From positions 1 to 53,132 of the forward strand of contig CANSOY010000004.1 in assembly GCA_947648765.1 (NCBI GenBank): a DNA stretch of 53,132 bases, in the 5' to 3' direction. This stretch comes from an uncultured Clostridium sp. (lineage in GTDB: Bacteria; Bacillota; Clostridia; TANB77; CAG-508). The notes under the pieces were generated by a model. The model did not search any database. It worked only from the letters and a program-made list of their open reading frames with translations, and had not been told where the DNA came from. How positions within the stretch are numbered: the stretch's first letter is position 1; each line of letters starts with the position of its first letter. Positions 1 through 7,273 of the stretch are shown here, piece after piece. Made by a program: the position numbers and the translations under genes.

Positions 1-1021
1 TTGTTGAAGTAGATAATCTCATATTTCCATCATAGGTATATGCCACAATAGAGAAGGTTCCATCTAATTCTATTTTGAAGGTTGTTCCATTATCTATCTC
101 AATTTCTGGTGTATCGATTTCTCCTATATGGAACTCCCTATTTCCAATGATACCCTCACTCATTGCGGTTCCTTTTACACGGTAGGTTACTCTGGTTAAT
201 CCTGTATCGGTTCCGAGTACACGGATTGTTATATTACTTGTATACCAGTTATTTAATCCCATATTCCCACTGGCTACACTGACTGTTACTCCATTTCCTG
301 GTGTTGTTTCTTTTTCTATTTTTAGCCACATCACTACTGCATTGGATTTATTTCCATACACATCATAAGCATAGGCTGTTAGGGTATATTCTCCATTTTT
401 CGTAAAGGTTAGTGTTCCACCATTTTCAATATCTATTTCACGAACTAAGCCACTTGGATAAAGTTCGTCATTGATTTCTGGTACAGTAGTTGTTAACACA
501 TATTTTATTCTTTGTGTTTTATCTTGGGTTAGAATTTGTGCTGTTACATCACTACGATAGAAACTTGCTGCTATTTGCTCTCCATCAAGTACTCTGATGG
601 TTGGGTCTTGTGCTGTTTCTCCAGATATTTCTCCCCCTGCTTGGTTATTCTTATTCGGATTTATGATAGTACCACCTTGGGAGTTATTGCTTCCACCTTG
701 TCCGCCAGAGTTAGTTTGTCCCCCTTGGTTGGTGTGTGTTCCGTTTTCTCCTCCCTCAGAGCCTCCTCCTGTATCGGTTCCTGGTATAATCCCTATTCCA
801 CTATACAAGCCGTTGTCTTTTAACTCATTTTGCAGTTGTGCTAGTTGAGCATTATCATAGGTTGTTTCGTTCGTTACTAGGTTCTTTGTTTCTTTTGCTT
901 GTAAGATTATTCCATTTTCCCCTATGACTGCATTGAGCGTTATGCCTGCTAAGATTATCAGTACGACTATTGTTACTAGTCATACCTTAATATATGGTTT
1001 TCTAGTCCTATTTCTTTCCAA
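1..1021 (-). pseudogene. Pilin-like surface protein, partial, damaged 5' end
   Basis: An open frame runs from about 979 off the left edge of the window. It begins with a hydrophobic stretch (LVTIVVLIILAGITL) and then a segment typical of clostridial pilin-like proteins (NAVIGENGIILQAKETKN). A Gly/Ser/Asn-rich linker and Ig-like beta-rich sequence follow, as in an exported, surface-exposed protein. The first turn of the prepilin signal is broken. A TGA at 980-982 sits directly before LVT, and the in-frame upstream residues (ERNRTRKPYIKV) have only a TTG at 1019-1021 with no ribosome binding site. A terminator lies immediately upstream, leaving no room for a promoter. I read it as a decayed gene whose body is still open. 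Downstream function is unknown because the 3' end is missing. Confidence 0.55.
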
Positions 1022-1033
1022 AAAGACCACATA

Positions 1034-1079
1034 AAACAAACAGACAAATGGTTATCGTTTTCCATTTGTCTGTTTGTTT
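1034..1079 (-). terminator. Intrinsic terminator of the MATE gene
   Basis: An 18-bp perfect stem (1034-1051 with 1062-1079) and a 10-base loop lie just after the MATE stop codon. T-runs flank both sides, so it can act in both directions. Confidence 0.8.
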
Positions 1080-1094
1080 TTTTCTTTATTCTTT

Positions 1095-3098
1095 TTATTG
1101 TAATATGGCTTGTTTTTCTTTTACCATTTGGCAGATAAAATCTGCTGCTTTTTCTACTCCAAGTGTATCACTGTTTATACATACATCGTAGTTTTCTGGA
1201 TTTCTCCAATCCTTTTCGGTATAGTGCTTATAATGGTTTTCACGCATTTTGTCGATACGTTTCATTTCTTTTTCTGCCTTTTCTTTGTCCATACCATAGA
1301 ACTTCGTTGCTCGTTTTATTTTATCTTCTAAATTGCTGTAAACAAATACTTTGATTACATTTTTCTTATCTTTTAGGATATGGTCTGCACAACGTCCGAT
1401 GATAACACAAGACTCTTGTGCTGCCACTTGCTTAATCATTTCGGACTCTTTCAAAAATAACTCATCTGCATTGCTAAGTCCAAAATAGTAGCCATTATCT
1501 AGGCTAGATAGTGCTTCTCTTTTTTGCTCGTTGTTTTCAATATATTCTTCGGATAATCCGGTTTCTTCTGCTACTTTGGTAATGAAGTCTTTATCATAAA
1601 GTTTAATTCCCAAACGGTCTGCAATGAGTCTTCCAATATACCTTCCACCAGAACCATATTCTCTCGATATAGTAATGACAATTTGTTTTTCTAGTTGATT
1701 ATCTGTACTGGTATCATCAATTAAGGCTTGACTTGGCAATTTTCTTCTACCGAGTGCTTTTAATTCAAAGAATAAGAAAACACAGGCAAGTAGGAAGGAA
1801 ATACCATCTGCAACTGGTCCTGCATACAAAATTCCTTGTAAGCCAAACAAATACCCAAAGGTTAGCATGGATGGAATGAGGAATAGGATTTGTCGGGATA
1901 AGGATAAGATCGCACTCTTGATACTTTTTCCGATTGCTTGGAAGAAGATACCGGATGGAATTTGAATTCCATTGCAAATACATAGCATTAAGTAGATACG
2001 GAATGCCATACAAGCAAATTCCATATAGTTTTCGTCCCCACTACCAAAAATGGAAATGAGAACTTCTGGAATGGTTTGGAATAGGATAAAGGCGATTGTG
2101 CTGATGATAAGACTTAGTCCCAGCACCGTTTTCAAAGTTTTACGAACACGGTCAAACTTTTCTGCCCCATAGTTATATCCAATGATTGGTTGTGCTCCTG
2201 CTGCAATTCCTATGATAACACTATTCAGAATTTGGCTAATCTTCATAACAATTCCAATAACTGTGATTGGAATTTCAGAACCGAATTTTGTTTCTGCTCC
2301 ATATTTGACAAGTAGGTTATTCTCCACTGCCATTACAACAACGAAACTCATTTGCGTAATAAAACTGCTAACACCTAGCATAGCAACTTTTCTAGCTACT
2401 CTGAATTGCACTTTCCACTCTTTTTTCGTAATTTGAATGGAACGGAATTTACGAATGGAAAAAATGTTCATCATAAAGGTAACAAACTGGCTAAGAATGG
2501 TTGCAATCGCTGCTCCTTGAATTCCCCATTTGAATACAAAGATAAAAAGTGGGTCTAATAGGATATTGCAGACTGCACCAATTACCATCGATGCCATTGC
2601 ATATTTTGGATTTCCATCTGCACGGATAATGGAATTTAGTGTAGTTCCAATCATCATGAAAGGAAGTCCAATTCCAATGATATAGCCATAATCCAAGGCT
2701 AAATCTCTTAGATTATCTGTGCAGCCAAAAAGATTAACAAGTTGTGGCAAGAAAGCAAGTACAATCACACAAAATATGGTTGCAATGATAACCGATAAAA
2801 GAATTCCATTGGCAACACCTTTGCTGGCTTCTTCTTTCTTCTTCTCTCCCAATTTCAAACTCATATAGGCGGATGAGCCATCTCCAAACATGAGGGCAAA
2901 GGCAAGACACACCATCGTAAGCGGGAATACAACATTGGTTGCTCCATTTCCTAAATAGTTGACACCCCAACCAATAAAAATTTGGTCTACAATGTTATAT
3001 AACGCGTTTACCACAAGAGAAATGATACATGGGATTGAGAATTTTTTGATTAGTGTTCCTATCTTCTCATGTCCTAAAATATTTTCTTCGTTTTCCAT
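1095..3098 (-). CDS. MATE-family efflux transporter fused to cytidylate kinase-like domain
   Basis: 667 aa. Residues 1-450 are a MATE/MepA-type multidrug antiporter with about twelve membrane segments (start MENEENILGHEKIGTL; FVFKWGIQGAAIATILSQ). Residues about 470-667 are a cytosolic cytidylate-kinase-like domain: the P-loop-like ITISREYGSGGRYIGRLIA, the IIGRCADHIL motif and an Arg-rich lid. The exporter is expected to extrude cationic compounds with Na+ or H+. The role of the kinase-like domain is unknown; related fusions occur in gut Firmicutes. The ATG has a strong AAGGAG site. A perfect sigma-A promoter and a two-hairpin leader precede the gene, suggesting ligand-controlled expression. 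The domain calls are solid; the substrate is not known. Confidence 0.9.
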   Translation of the reverse strand: MENEENILGHEKIGTLIKKFSIPCIISLVVNALYNIVDQIFIGWGVNYLGNGATNVVFPLTMVCLAFALMFGDGSSAYMSLKLGEKKKEEASKGVANGILLSVIIATIFCVIVLAFLPQLVNLFGCTDNLRDLALDYGYIIGIGLPFMMIGTTLNSIIRADGNPKYAMASMVIGAVCNILLDPLFIFVFKWGIQGAAIATILSQFVTFMMNIFSIRKFRSIQITKKEWKVQFRVARKVAMLGVSSFITQMSFVVVMAVENNLLVKYGAETKFGSEIPITVIGIVMKISQILNSVIIGIAAGAQPIIGYNYGAEKFDRVRKTLKTVLGLSLIISTIAFILFQTIPEVLISIFGSGDENYMEFACMAFRIYLMLCICNGIQIPSGIFFQAIGKSIKSAILSLSRQILFLIPSMLTFGYLFGLQGILYAGPVADGISFLLACVFLFFELKALGRRKLPSQALIDDTSTDNQLEKQIVITISREYGSGGRYIGRLIADRLGIKLYDKDFITKVAEETGLSEEYIENNEQKREALSSLDNGYYFGLSNADELFLKESEMIKQVAAQESCVIIGRCADHILKDKKNVIKVFVYSNLEDKIKRATKFYGMDKEKAEKEMKRIDKMRENHYKHYTEKDWRNPENYDVCINSDTLGVEKAADFICQMVKEKQAILQ

Positions 3099-3190
3099 AA
3101 TTTCTCCTTTCGTTCATATTAAAAAACAACACCTCTAACTTGTGTTGTTTCTCTATTGATAGGCATTTTCTGCCTTTTTTAGCGACCTAA
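3099..3190 (-). ncRNA. Two-hairpin leader RNA with attenuator, candidate guanidine-IV (mepA) riboswitch
   Basis: The expected transcript starts near 3186. It holds a short hairpin (AGGCA/TGCCT, 3162-3176) and then an 8-bp hairpin AACAACAC/GTGTTGTT (3126-3150), followed on the minus strand by six T, just before the MATE ribosome binding site. A terminator-type hairpin inside a leader implies conditional termination. The mepA motif (guanidine-IV riboswitch) is known upstream of clostridial MATE genes as two hairpins with the second being the terminator. The architecture fits, but I cannot check the consensus. Confidence 0.5.
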
Positions 3191-3192
3191 CT

Positions 3193-3221
3193 ATTATATC
3201 TCTCTTTTTTCTTAGTGTCAA
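3193..3221 (-). promoter_or_regulatory. Consensus sigma-A promoter of the MATE gene
   Basis: On the minus strand TTGACA (3216-3221), a 17-bp spacer and TATAAT (3193-3198): a perfect consensus promoter upstream of the structured leader. Confidence 0.85.
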
Positions 3222-3259
3222 GCCATATCTCTGCATTTTTTTGGTTTGGTTCTAAAAAA

Positions 3260-3280
3260 GATAGCAATTTTTTTGCTATC
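3260..3280 (-). terminator. Terminator after small charged ORF
   Basis: Stem GATAGCAA/TTGCTATC, followed on the minus strand by a T-run (3252-3259). It overlaps the end of the 43-aa ORF. Confidence 0.7.
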
Positions 3281-3407
3281 TTTTCTCTTTTTCTTCTAGG
3301 TCTTCCATGTATTTTACCCCTAGTTCATAATTTTCTTGTAGTTCTTCTTTGTGTTCTTGTGCGGTTTGTTCTTTTTTCTTTTCCACACATTTTTTCTTTT
3401 CATCCAT
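3276..3407 (-). CDS. Small highly charged peptide (43 aa), unknown
   Basis: I do not recognise this peptide. It begins MDEKKKCVEKKKEQ and continues Lys/Glu-rich with a predicted helix or coiled coil. An AAAGGAGG site precedes the ATG by about 10 bases. A terminator overlaps the stop codon, which supports a real small gene at the end of the ybaK transcript. An in-frame upstream ATG would give 55 aa but lacks a ribosome binding site. Confidence 0.5.
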   Translation of the reverse strand: MDEKKKCVEKKKEQTAQEHKEELQENYELGVKYMEDLEEKEKR

Positions 3408-3453
3408 ACCGTTTACGCCTCCTTTAGCGTTAGTATGAACCATTTTTCTCGTT

Positions 3454-3945
3454 TTATTGCACGGAAACTACTTTTATGCAATTTCCATGTTTTCTACATA
3501 TCTTTTGAAAATCTTCTTGCTGTAAGAAAACAGTCGCTGTGTTTTCATTCGGATGTACACCAATTTGTGCAAACTGCAAAATGTCTGCATCCATTACCAC
3601 GGTTACTTTTCCCTCTTTATCTTGCAATAGTCCAAGTGGTGTTACCGAGCCCTTTTGTAATCCTAAATATTTTTCCAAATCCGCTTCACTAGCAAAAGAA
3701 AGTGGTCTACTTTGCAACTGCTGGCGTAATTCCTTCAAGCATACTTGTTTATCTTTTTGTAAAAGGACAAGATAATATTCTTTCTTTTTATCGTCACGTA
3801 GGAATAAATTCTTAATGACCCATTCCTGCTGTGGTAAATGAAGTGCTTCCATTTCTTCAATGGTATAAACTGGCTTATGTTCAATTTTGGTATAGGTAAT
3901 TTGCATTTCTTCTAATTGTTTATATACTTCTTCTTTTTGTCCCAT
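3454..3945 (-). CDS. YbaK/ProX-type aminoacyl-tRNA editing (prolyl-tRNA deacylase) family protein
   Basis: 163 aa from the ATG at 3945. This family hydrolyses mischarged tRNA (for example Ala- or Cys-tRNAPro) in trans in the cytosol. Family features include the N-terminal region MGQKEEVYKQLEE, a HKPVYTIEEMEALHLP segment, VIKNLFLRDDKKKEYYLVLL and the SVTPLGLLQDKEGKVTVVMD core (LGLL, D). A longer frame from a TTG at 3975 is possible, but it would include a CGG codon at 3961-3963 and has no good ribosome binding site. GGGAG precedes the ATG. Family is clear; tRNA specificity is inferred. Confidence 0.85.
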   Translation of the reverse strand: MGQKEEVYKQLEEMQITYTKIEHKPVYTIEEMEALHLPQQEWVIKNLFLRDDKKKEYYLVLLQKDKQVCLKELRQQLQSRPLSFASEADLEKYLGLQKGSVTPLGLLQDKEGKVTVVMDADILQFAQIGVHPNENTATVFLQQEDFQKICRKHGNCIKVVSVQ

Positions 3946-3964
3946 TTGCTCCCTCTTCTTCCGC

Positions 3965-4000
3965 AAAGGGAGCAAACCATGTAGTTTGCCCCCTTTTTTT
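3965..4000 (+). terminator. Inverted repeat with T-run between ybaK and the Maf fusion
   Basis: Stem GGGAGCAAAC/GTTTGCCCCC with A/T flanks, then seven T on the plus strand. Both neighbours are on the minus strand, so it may be read as the end of the Maf transcript or as a ybaK leader hairpin. Its orientation is odd. Confidence 0.45.
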
Positions 4001-4045
4001 GCGTTTTTCGGTTAAATTCTTATCCGATTTTGGTATGGTTGTTGT

Positions 4046-5023
4046 TTATTGGTAGGAAAGTTTCCTCAAAAACTGGAGTGTCATGCCCTCAGCGGTGGAC
4101 TTTCTTCCCCTCTTGAGTTCCAAGAACGGAGTTACCTGAAGGTTCATACCGCCACACATGGTGCAGACGTCGGTCGTTCTCAAGTAATCCTCCAATTCCT
4201 CATCGGAAACAGGGTTGACGTACATCGTTGCCACATCGGTCTTGCAGATTTCCTCCACAATCTCGCCGTTCTCGATAACGAGTACAGCATTTCCGACATA
4301 GGCCTCGATTTCATGCCCCATCATGGAGCGGATGGTTTCCCTTGCCTCGTCCACGTTCTTCGGCTTGCCAAACGGAAGGCCATTGTAGACAAGGTTCTGG
4401 TCCGCAGCGACCAAGATGCGGTCGCCCATTTCCTCGGTTCTCTCCTTGCCCTGAAGAACTTTGCGTCTGGCAATATCCTCGTACTGTGCTTTCAAACTCA
4501 AGGTTTCGTCCGGCGTTTCGTCTACGTCAACCGGACACACAGAAAACGGGATGCCAGCGTCCTCCAATGTCTTTCTCCTGTATTTGGACTTGGATGTCAA
4601 AACAACAGGAAGAGCCTGTCTTGCGAAAATCTTCTGGAAGCCCTTGGTGATGTCTGCCATATCCTTGTAGAAAATGACAGCCCTTGCAAGGCCTCCAATG
4701 GTGCTGGAAATGTCCGAGCCCTCTTTGGCAATCAGGTAAATCGGAACGCCAGCGCGGTAGCAGTAGCCTGCGCCGACACCAAGGCCCACGCCCTTCTCAG
4801 AGAACTCAACAACGAGCATATCGCTCTTCTCCATGCGAGGGAACGCATAGTCCGGCATCAACGCGTCGGACGGCAAATGGATCTTGCCCCAGTCTTCCAC
4901 GTCGCGGATGAGTACGCAGTTGTCGATACCAGCTCCTTTCAGTGCCTCTGTGATGTCTTGGATGATTTGCTTGGTCTTGTCCCCTTCGTAGAACTTGATG
5001 GACATGAATGCTTTTTTCTCCAT
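4046..5023 (-). CDS. Deoxyribosyltransferase-like domain fused to Maf-type nucleotide pyrophosphatase
   Basis: 325 aa. Residues 1-125 resemble the nucleoside 2-deoxyribosyltransferase-like fold (MSIKFYEGD; LVVEFSEKGVGLGVGAGYC, the phosphate-binding type loop). Residues about 140-325 are a Maf domain: VVLTSKSKYRRKTLEDAGIPF, DVDETPDE, ILVAADQNLV and FGKPKNVDEARE. Maf proteins cleave non-canonical nucleoside triphosphates ('house-cleaning'). The usual DT pair is DQ here, and the C-terminal motif is CGGMNLQ. Base composition is clearly more GC-rich than its neighbours, suggesting recent transfer. It nevertheless has no in-frame CGG codon. Good AGGAGG site. The joint role is inferred. Confidence 0.75.
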   Translation of the reverse strand: MEKKAFMSIKFYEGDKTKQIIQDITEALKGAGIDNCVLIRDVEDWGKIHLPSDALMPDYAFPRMEKSDMLVVEFSEKGVGLGVGAGYCYRAGVPIYLIAKEGSDISSTIGGLARAVIFYKDMADITKGFQKIFARQALPVVLTSKSKYRRKTLEDAGIPFSVCPVDVDETPDETLSLKAQYEDIARRKVLQGKERTEEMGDRILVAADQNLVYNGLPFGKPKNVDEARETIRSMMGHEIEAYVGNAVLVIENGEIVEEICKTDVATMYVNPVSDEELEDYLRTTDVCTMCGGMNLQVTPFLELKRGRKSTAEGMTLQFLRKLSYQ

Positions 5024-5100
5024 ACTTTACCTCCTAAACATTGAGATAGCCCTATTATATCAAGTTTGCTTCAAAAAGCAACATTTTTCGGAAAATTCCT

Positions 5101-5129
5101 AAAAAAATCGGGTGGGGAAGTCCCCACCC
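5101..5129 (-). terminator. Terminator of the 5144-5512 gene
   Basis: Stem GGGTGGGG/CCCCACCC (5110-5129), followed on the minus strand by seven T (5101-5107). Confidence 0.85.
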
Positions 5130-5143
5130 TTTGCTTGGTTTGC

Positions 5144-5512
5144 TCATTGAAAGTTGAAGATTTGCAAAATCTCTGCTCTTGTGTTTTGCATACACTGCCA
5201 CAGTCGCTTCTGCTTAGAAACCTGTAAAATTCGATACATTTTTTGAAAGTCCTTTGGATTTCCCAAGGCAAACTGGTAGAAAGCCTTGTACAATCTTGGT
5301 TCGGAAATGTCGGGATAGTCCCAGTCTTCGCCTGCGTCCCACACTACTTTCCGACCGTTATTTTCAATCAAATAGATTTGTTCTACCATTCCATCTTGAT
5401 TGACAAAGAACTTCATTTGATCAATTTCTCCAGGTTCTTCTGCGTCTGGCGGCTTCATTCGGAATACTCTCCAATTTGCCACAGTATCTACCTTTCCTTT
5501 CTCAAACCGCAT
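5144..5512 (-). CDS. Hypothetical protein (122 aa)
   Basis: I do not recognise it. From the ATG at 5512 (MRFEKGKVDTVANW) it is a soluble, acidic/aromatic protein with segments such as KVVWDAGEDWDYPDISEPRLY. A longer frame from a TTG at 5590 is possible. I prefer 5512 because a promoter with an extended -10 lies at 5547-5575 and GGAGAG precedes the ATG. A strong terminator follows. Composition is somewhat more GC-rich than typical here. It contains one in-frame CGG (5351-5353, in NGRKVV) that reads through normally; a +1 slip there would hit TAG at once. It is therefore the main exception to the CGG pattern in this window. Confidence 0.6.
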   Translation of the reverse strand: MRFEKGKVDTVANWRVFRMKPPDAEEPGEIDQMKFFVNQDGMVEQIYLIENNGRKVVWDAGEDWDYPDISEPRLYKAFYQFALGNPKDFQKMYRILQVSKQKRLWQCMQNTRAEILQIFNFQ

Positions 5513-5546
5513 GCTGCCACTCTCCGAAGAGATGTTGTGCTGTCCA

Positions 5547-5575
5547 ATTATATCATATTTTTGGCATTTTGTATA
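5547..5575 (-). promoter_or_regulatory. Promoter with extended -10
   Basis: Minus strand TGATATAAT (-10 at 5547-5552) with a weak -35 TATACA (5570-5575), spacing 17. It supports the ATG at 5512 for the gene downstream. Confidence 0.5.
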
Positions 5576-5636
5576 GTTTTCTTTCGACAACTTTCGTGCT
5601 TCTTTTTAGCAACTTTCTTTTTTTCTTGCAATCGCA

Positions 5637-5665
5637 TTGACTTTTTCCATTATTTTCCGTATCGT
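5637..5665 (+). promoter_or_regulatory. Promoter of the tiny hydrophobic peptide gene
   Basis: TTGACT (5637-5642), 17-bp spacer, TATCGT (5660-5665), 35 bases upstream of the ATG at 5700. Confidence 0.55.
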
Positions 5666-5699
5666 ATGTTTGTCCGCCCTTCGAAAAGAGGTGATTAAA

Positions 5700-5762
5700 A
5701 TGGACCGAGTAATTAAATTATTGGTACTCGTTATTCTATATCTTATCTTACGTTTGTTTTGA
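5700..5762 (+). CDS. Tiny hydrophobic peptide (20 aa), possible type I toxin
   Basis: The peptide is MDRVIKLLVLVILYLILRLF: a charged start followed by a single membrane-length hydrophobic helix. It has a ribosome binding site (AGAGGTGAT, 6-7 bases upstream), its own promoter and a strong terminator right after the stop codon, so it is a self-standing gene of about 130 bases. A small RNA predicted on the other strand converges on the same terminator. This layout is like Bacillus txpA/ratA-type toxin-antitoxin pairs, although 20 aa is short for such toxins. It could instead be a small membrane protein of another kind. Confidence 0.5.
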   Translation: MDRVIKLLVLVILYLILRLF

Positions 5763-5773
5763 TAAGTACATAG

Positions 5774-5809
5774 AAAAAAGACTAGAGGTAACGACTCTAG
5801 TCTTTTTTT
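5774..5809 (+). terminator. Bidirectional terminator between tiny peptide gene and facing RNA
   Basis: Stem GACTAGAG/CTCTAGTC (5780-5802) with seven T on the plus side and six T on the minus side. Confidence 0.85.
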
Positions 5810-5902
5810 GTCCTTTTTTGATTTGAATGAACCGAGATTTTCAAATCATAGTTCTCGTTATTGGATAAGGGAGTGGAACACGCGGGTGTTTCCCTTTATC
5901 TA
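5780..5902 (-). ncRNA. Predicted structured small RNA facing the tiny peptide gene
   Basis: A minus-strand promoter at 5908-5936 would start an RNA near 5900. It contains a long imperfect hairpin (5863-5900, GATAAAGGG/CCCTTATC), a second hairpin (CGAGA/TCTCG, 5833-5857) and ends at the shared terminator. No open frame lies in it. Its 3' end would be complementary to the 3' end of the tiny peptide mRNA. This is inferred from promoter and structure only. Confidence 0.4.
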
Positions 5903-5907
5903 TTGCT

Positions 5908-5936
5908 ATCATACCATGCTTTTTTGAAAAAAGCAA
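5908..5936 (-). promoter_or_regulatory. Candidate promoter of the facing small RNA
   Basis: Minus strand TTGCTT (5931-5936), 17-bp spacer, TATGAT (5908-5913), downstream of the rimO stop codon. Confidence 0.45.
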
Positions 5937-5955
5937 TACTTTATCCAAATTTTTC

Positions 5956-7272
5956 CTATTTTATATGTCCAATCAGGTCATATTCTTCTACTTGGTCAAT
6001 TTGAACAGGATAGAATTTTCCCAGTGTAACCTCACGGTCTGCTTTTACCCAAATGTAGCCATCGATTTCTGGTACATCCATATAACTTCTGCCGACATAA
6101 TATTTGCCATCATAGGATTTTGCTTCGATTAGCACTTCGTGCTCTTGCCCAATTTTCTTGGCTAGATTTTCCTTGGAAATCTGCTTTTGTAATTCCATTA
6201 TCTTACGATAACGGCTTTTTTTCGTTGCTGGATGCACTTGGTTTGGTAATCGTTCAGCTGGTGTATTTTCCTCTTTGGAATACGCAAATGCTCCCATTTT
6301 ATCGATCTTAGCCGTTTCGACAAATTCCTGTAATTGTGCAAAGTCTTCTTGGGTTTCTCCTGGAAATCCTACCATAACCGTCGTACGAATGATAACATCT
6401 GGAATTTCCTGACGGAGTTTTTGGAATAGAGCTTGGATACTCTTTCCATTACTCTTACGGTTCATACGTTTTAATACTGGGTCTGCAATATGTTGGATTG
6501 GAATATCCCAGTAATGGCAAACTTTTGGATTGTTTTTCATCACTTGGATTAACTCGTCTGTGATGGTTTCTGGATACGCATAGAGAAAACGGATCCAGTG
6601 AACGCCATCAATTTTGCTAATTTGTTCGATTAGTTCGGCCAGTTTCGGCTCTCCATAAAGGTCTACTCCATATTTCGTGGTATCTTGTGCGATTAAAATG
6701 ATTTCTTGGTAGCCATCTTTGGCATATTGCTTTGTTTCTGCTAAGATGTCCTCCATCGTTCTACTCACAAAAGGGCCTCGTATGGACGGTATCGCACAAT
6801 AGGTGCAATGGTTGCTACATCCTTCTGCAATACGGACATAGACAAAATTATCCCCAGTTGAAATGACACGATTGGTAAATTCTAATTTCTGCTTTTTTTC
6901 TTGGATTGGTTCGATCACGGTTTTCACTTGCTCCCAAAAGGTGTCATACTCTTGAAATTTAATCCATAAGTCTACTTCTGGAATTTCTTTTTCGAGTTCT
7001 GTCTTGTATCTTTGCACTAAACAGCCCATGACGATGAGCACTTGGCATTTTTTCTTTTTGTATTCTGCCATTTCTAAGATAGTCTGAATTGCCTCTTCTT
7101 TGGCACTTTCAATAAAGCCACAAGTATTGACCAGTAAAATGTCTGCCTGTTCGGCTTCTGTTACCAGTTCAAATCCGTTTTCACGAAAAAGACCGATTAC
7201 CATTTCGGTATCCACTAAATTTTTGCTACATCCTAGCGAGATAACACCAAATTTTTTCAGTTGCTGTTTCAT
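5956..7272 (-). CDS. rimO: Ribosomal protein S12 methylthiotransferase RimO
   Basis: 438 aa, the usual length. It is a radical-SAM enzyme that adds a methylthio group to an aspartate of ribosomal protein S12. The N-terminal UPF0004 domain has GVISLGCSKNLVDTEMVIG, VNTCGFIESAKEEA and VMGCLVQRY, the three auxiliary-cluster cysteines. The radical-SAM motif is GCSNHCTYCAIPSIRG (CxxxCxxC). A C-terminal TRAM domain covers roughly residues 365-438. It starts one base after the stop of capA, so the two are co-transcribed. No in-frame CGG was seen. Confidence 0.95.
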   Translation of the reverse strand: MKQQLKKFGVISLGCSKNLVDTEMVIGLFRENGFELVTEAEQADILLVNTCGFIESAKEEAIQTILEMAEYKKKKCQVLIVMGCLVQRYKTELEKEIPEVDLWIKFQEYDTFWEQVKTVIEPIQEKKQKLEFTNRVISTGDNFVYVRIAEGCSNHCTYCAIPSIRGPFVSRTMEDILAETKQYAKDGYQEIILIAQDTTKYGVDLYGEPKLAELIEQISKIDGVHWIRFLYAYPETITDELIQVMKNNPKVCHYWDIPIQHIADPVLKRMNRKSNGKSIQALFQKLRQEIPDVIIRTTVMVGFPGETQEDFAQLQEFVETAKIDKMGAFAYSKEENTPAERLPNQVHPATKKSRYRKIMELQKQISKENLAKKIGQEHEVLIEAKSYDGKYYVGRSYMDVPEIDGYIWVKADREVTLGKFYPVQIDQVEEYDLIGHIK

Positions 7273-7273
7273 C

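Noticed and set aside
980..982. TGA read as an amino acid
   Set aside because: TGA ends several genes cleanly (for example at 5144 before a terminator and in the ATGA overlap at 33992), so the standard stop meaning holds.
3961..3963. CGG near the ybaK start as a ninth site
   Set aside because: It is upstream of the likely ATG at 3945 and so not translated.
4049..5044. 331-aa open frame on the plus strand opposite the Maf fusion
   Set aside because: Shadow frame: no domain, no ribosome binding site, and the opposite strand has clear family motifs.
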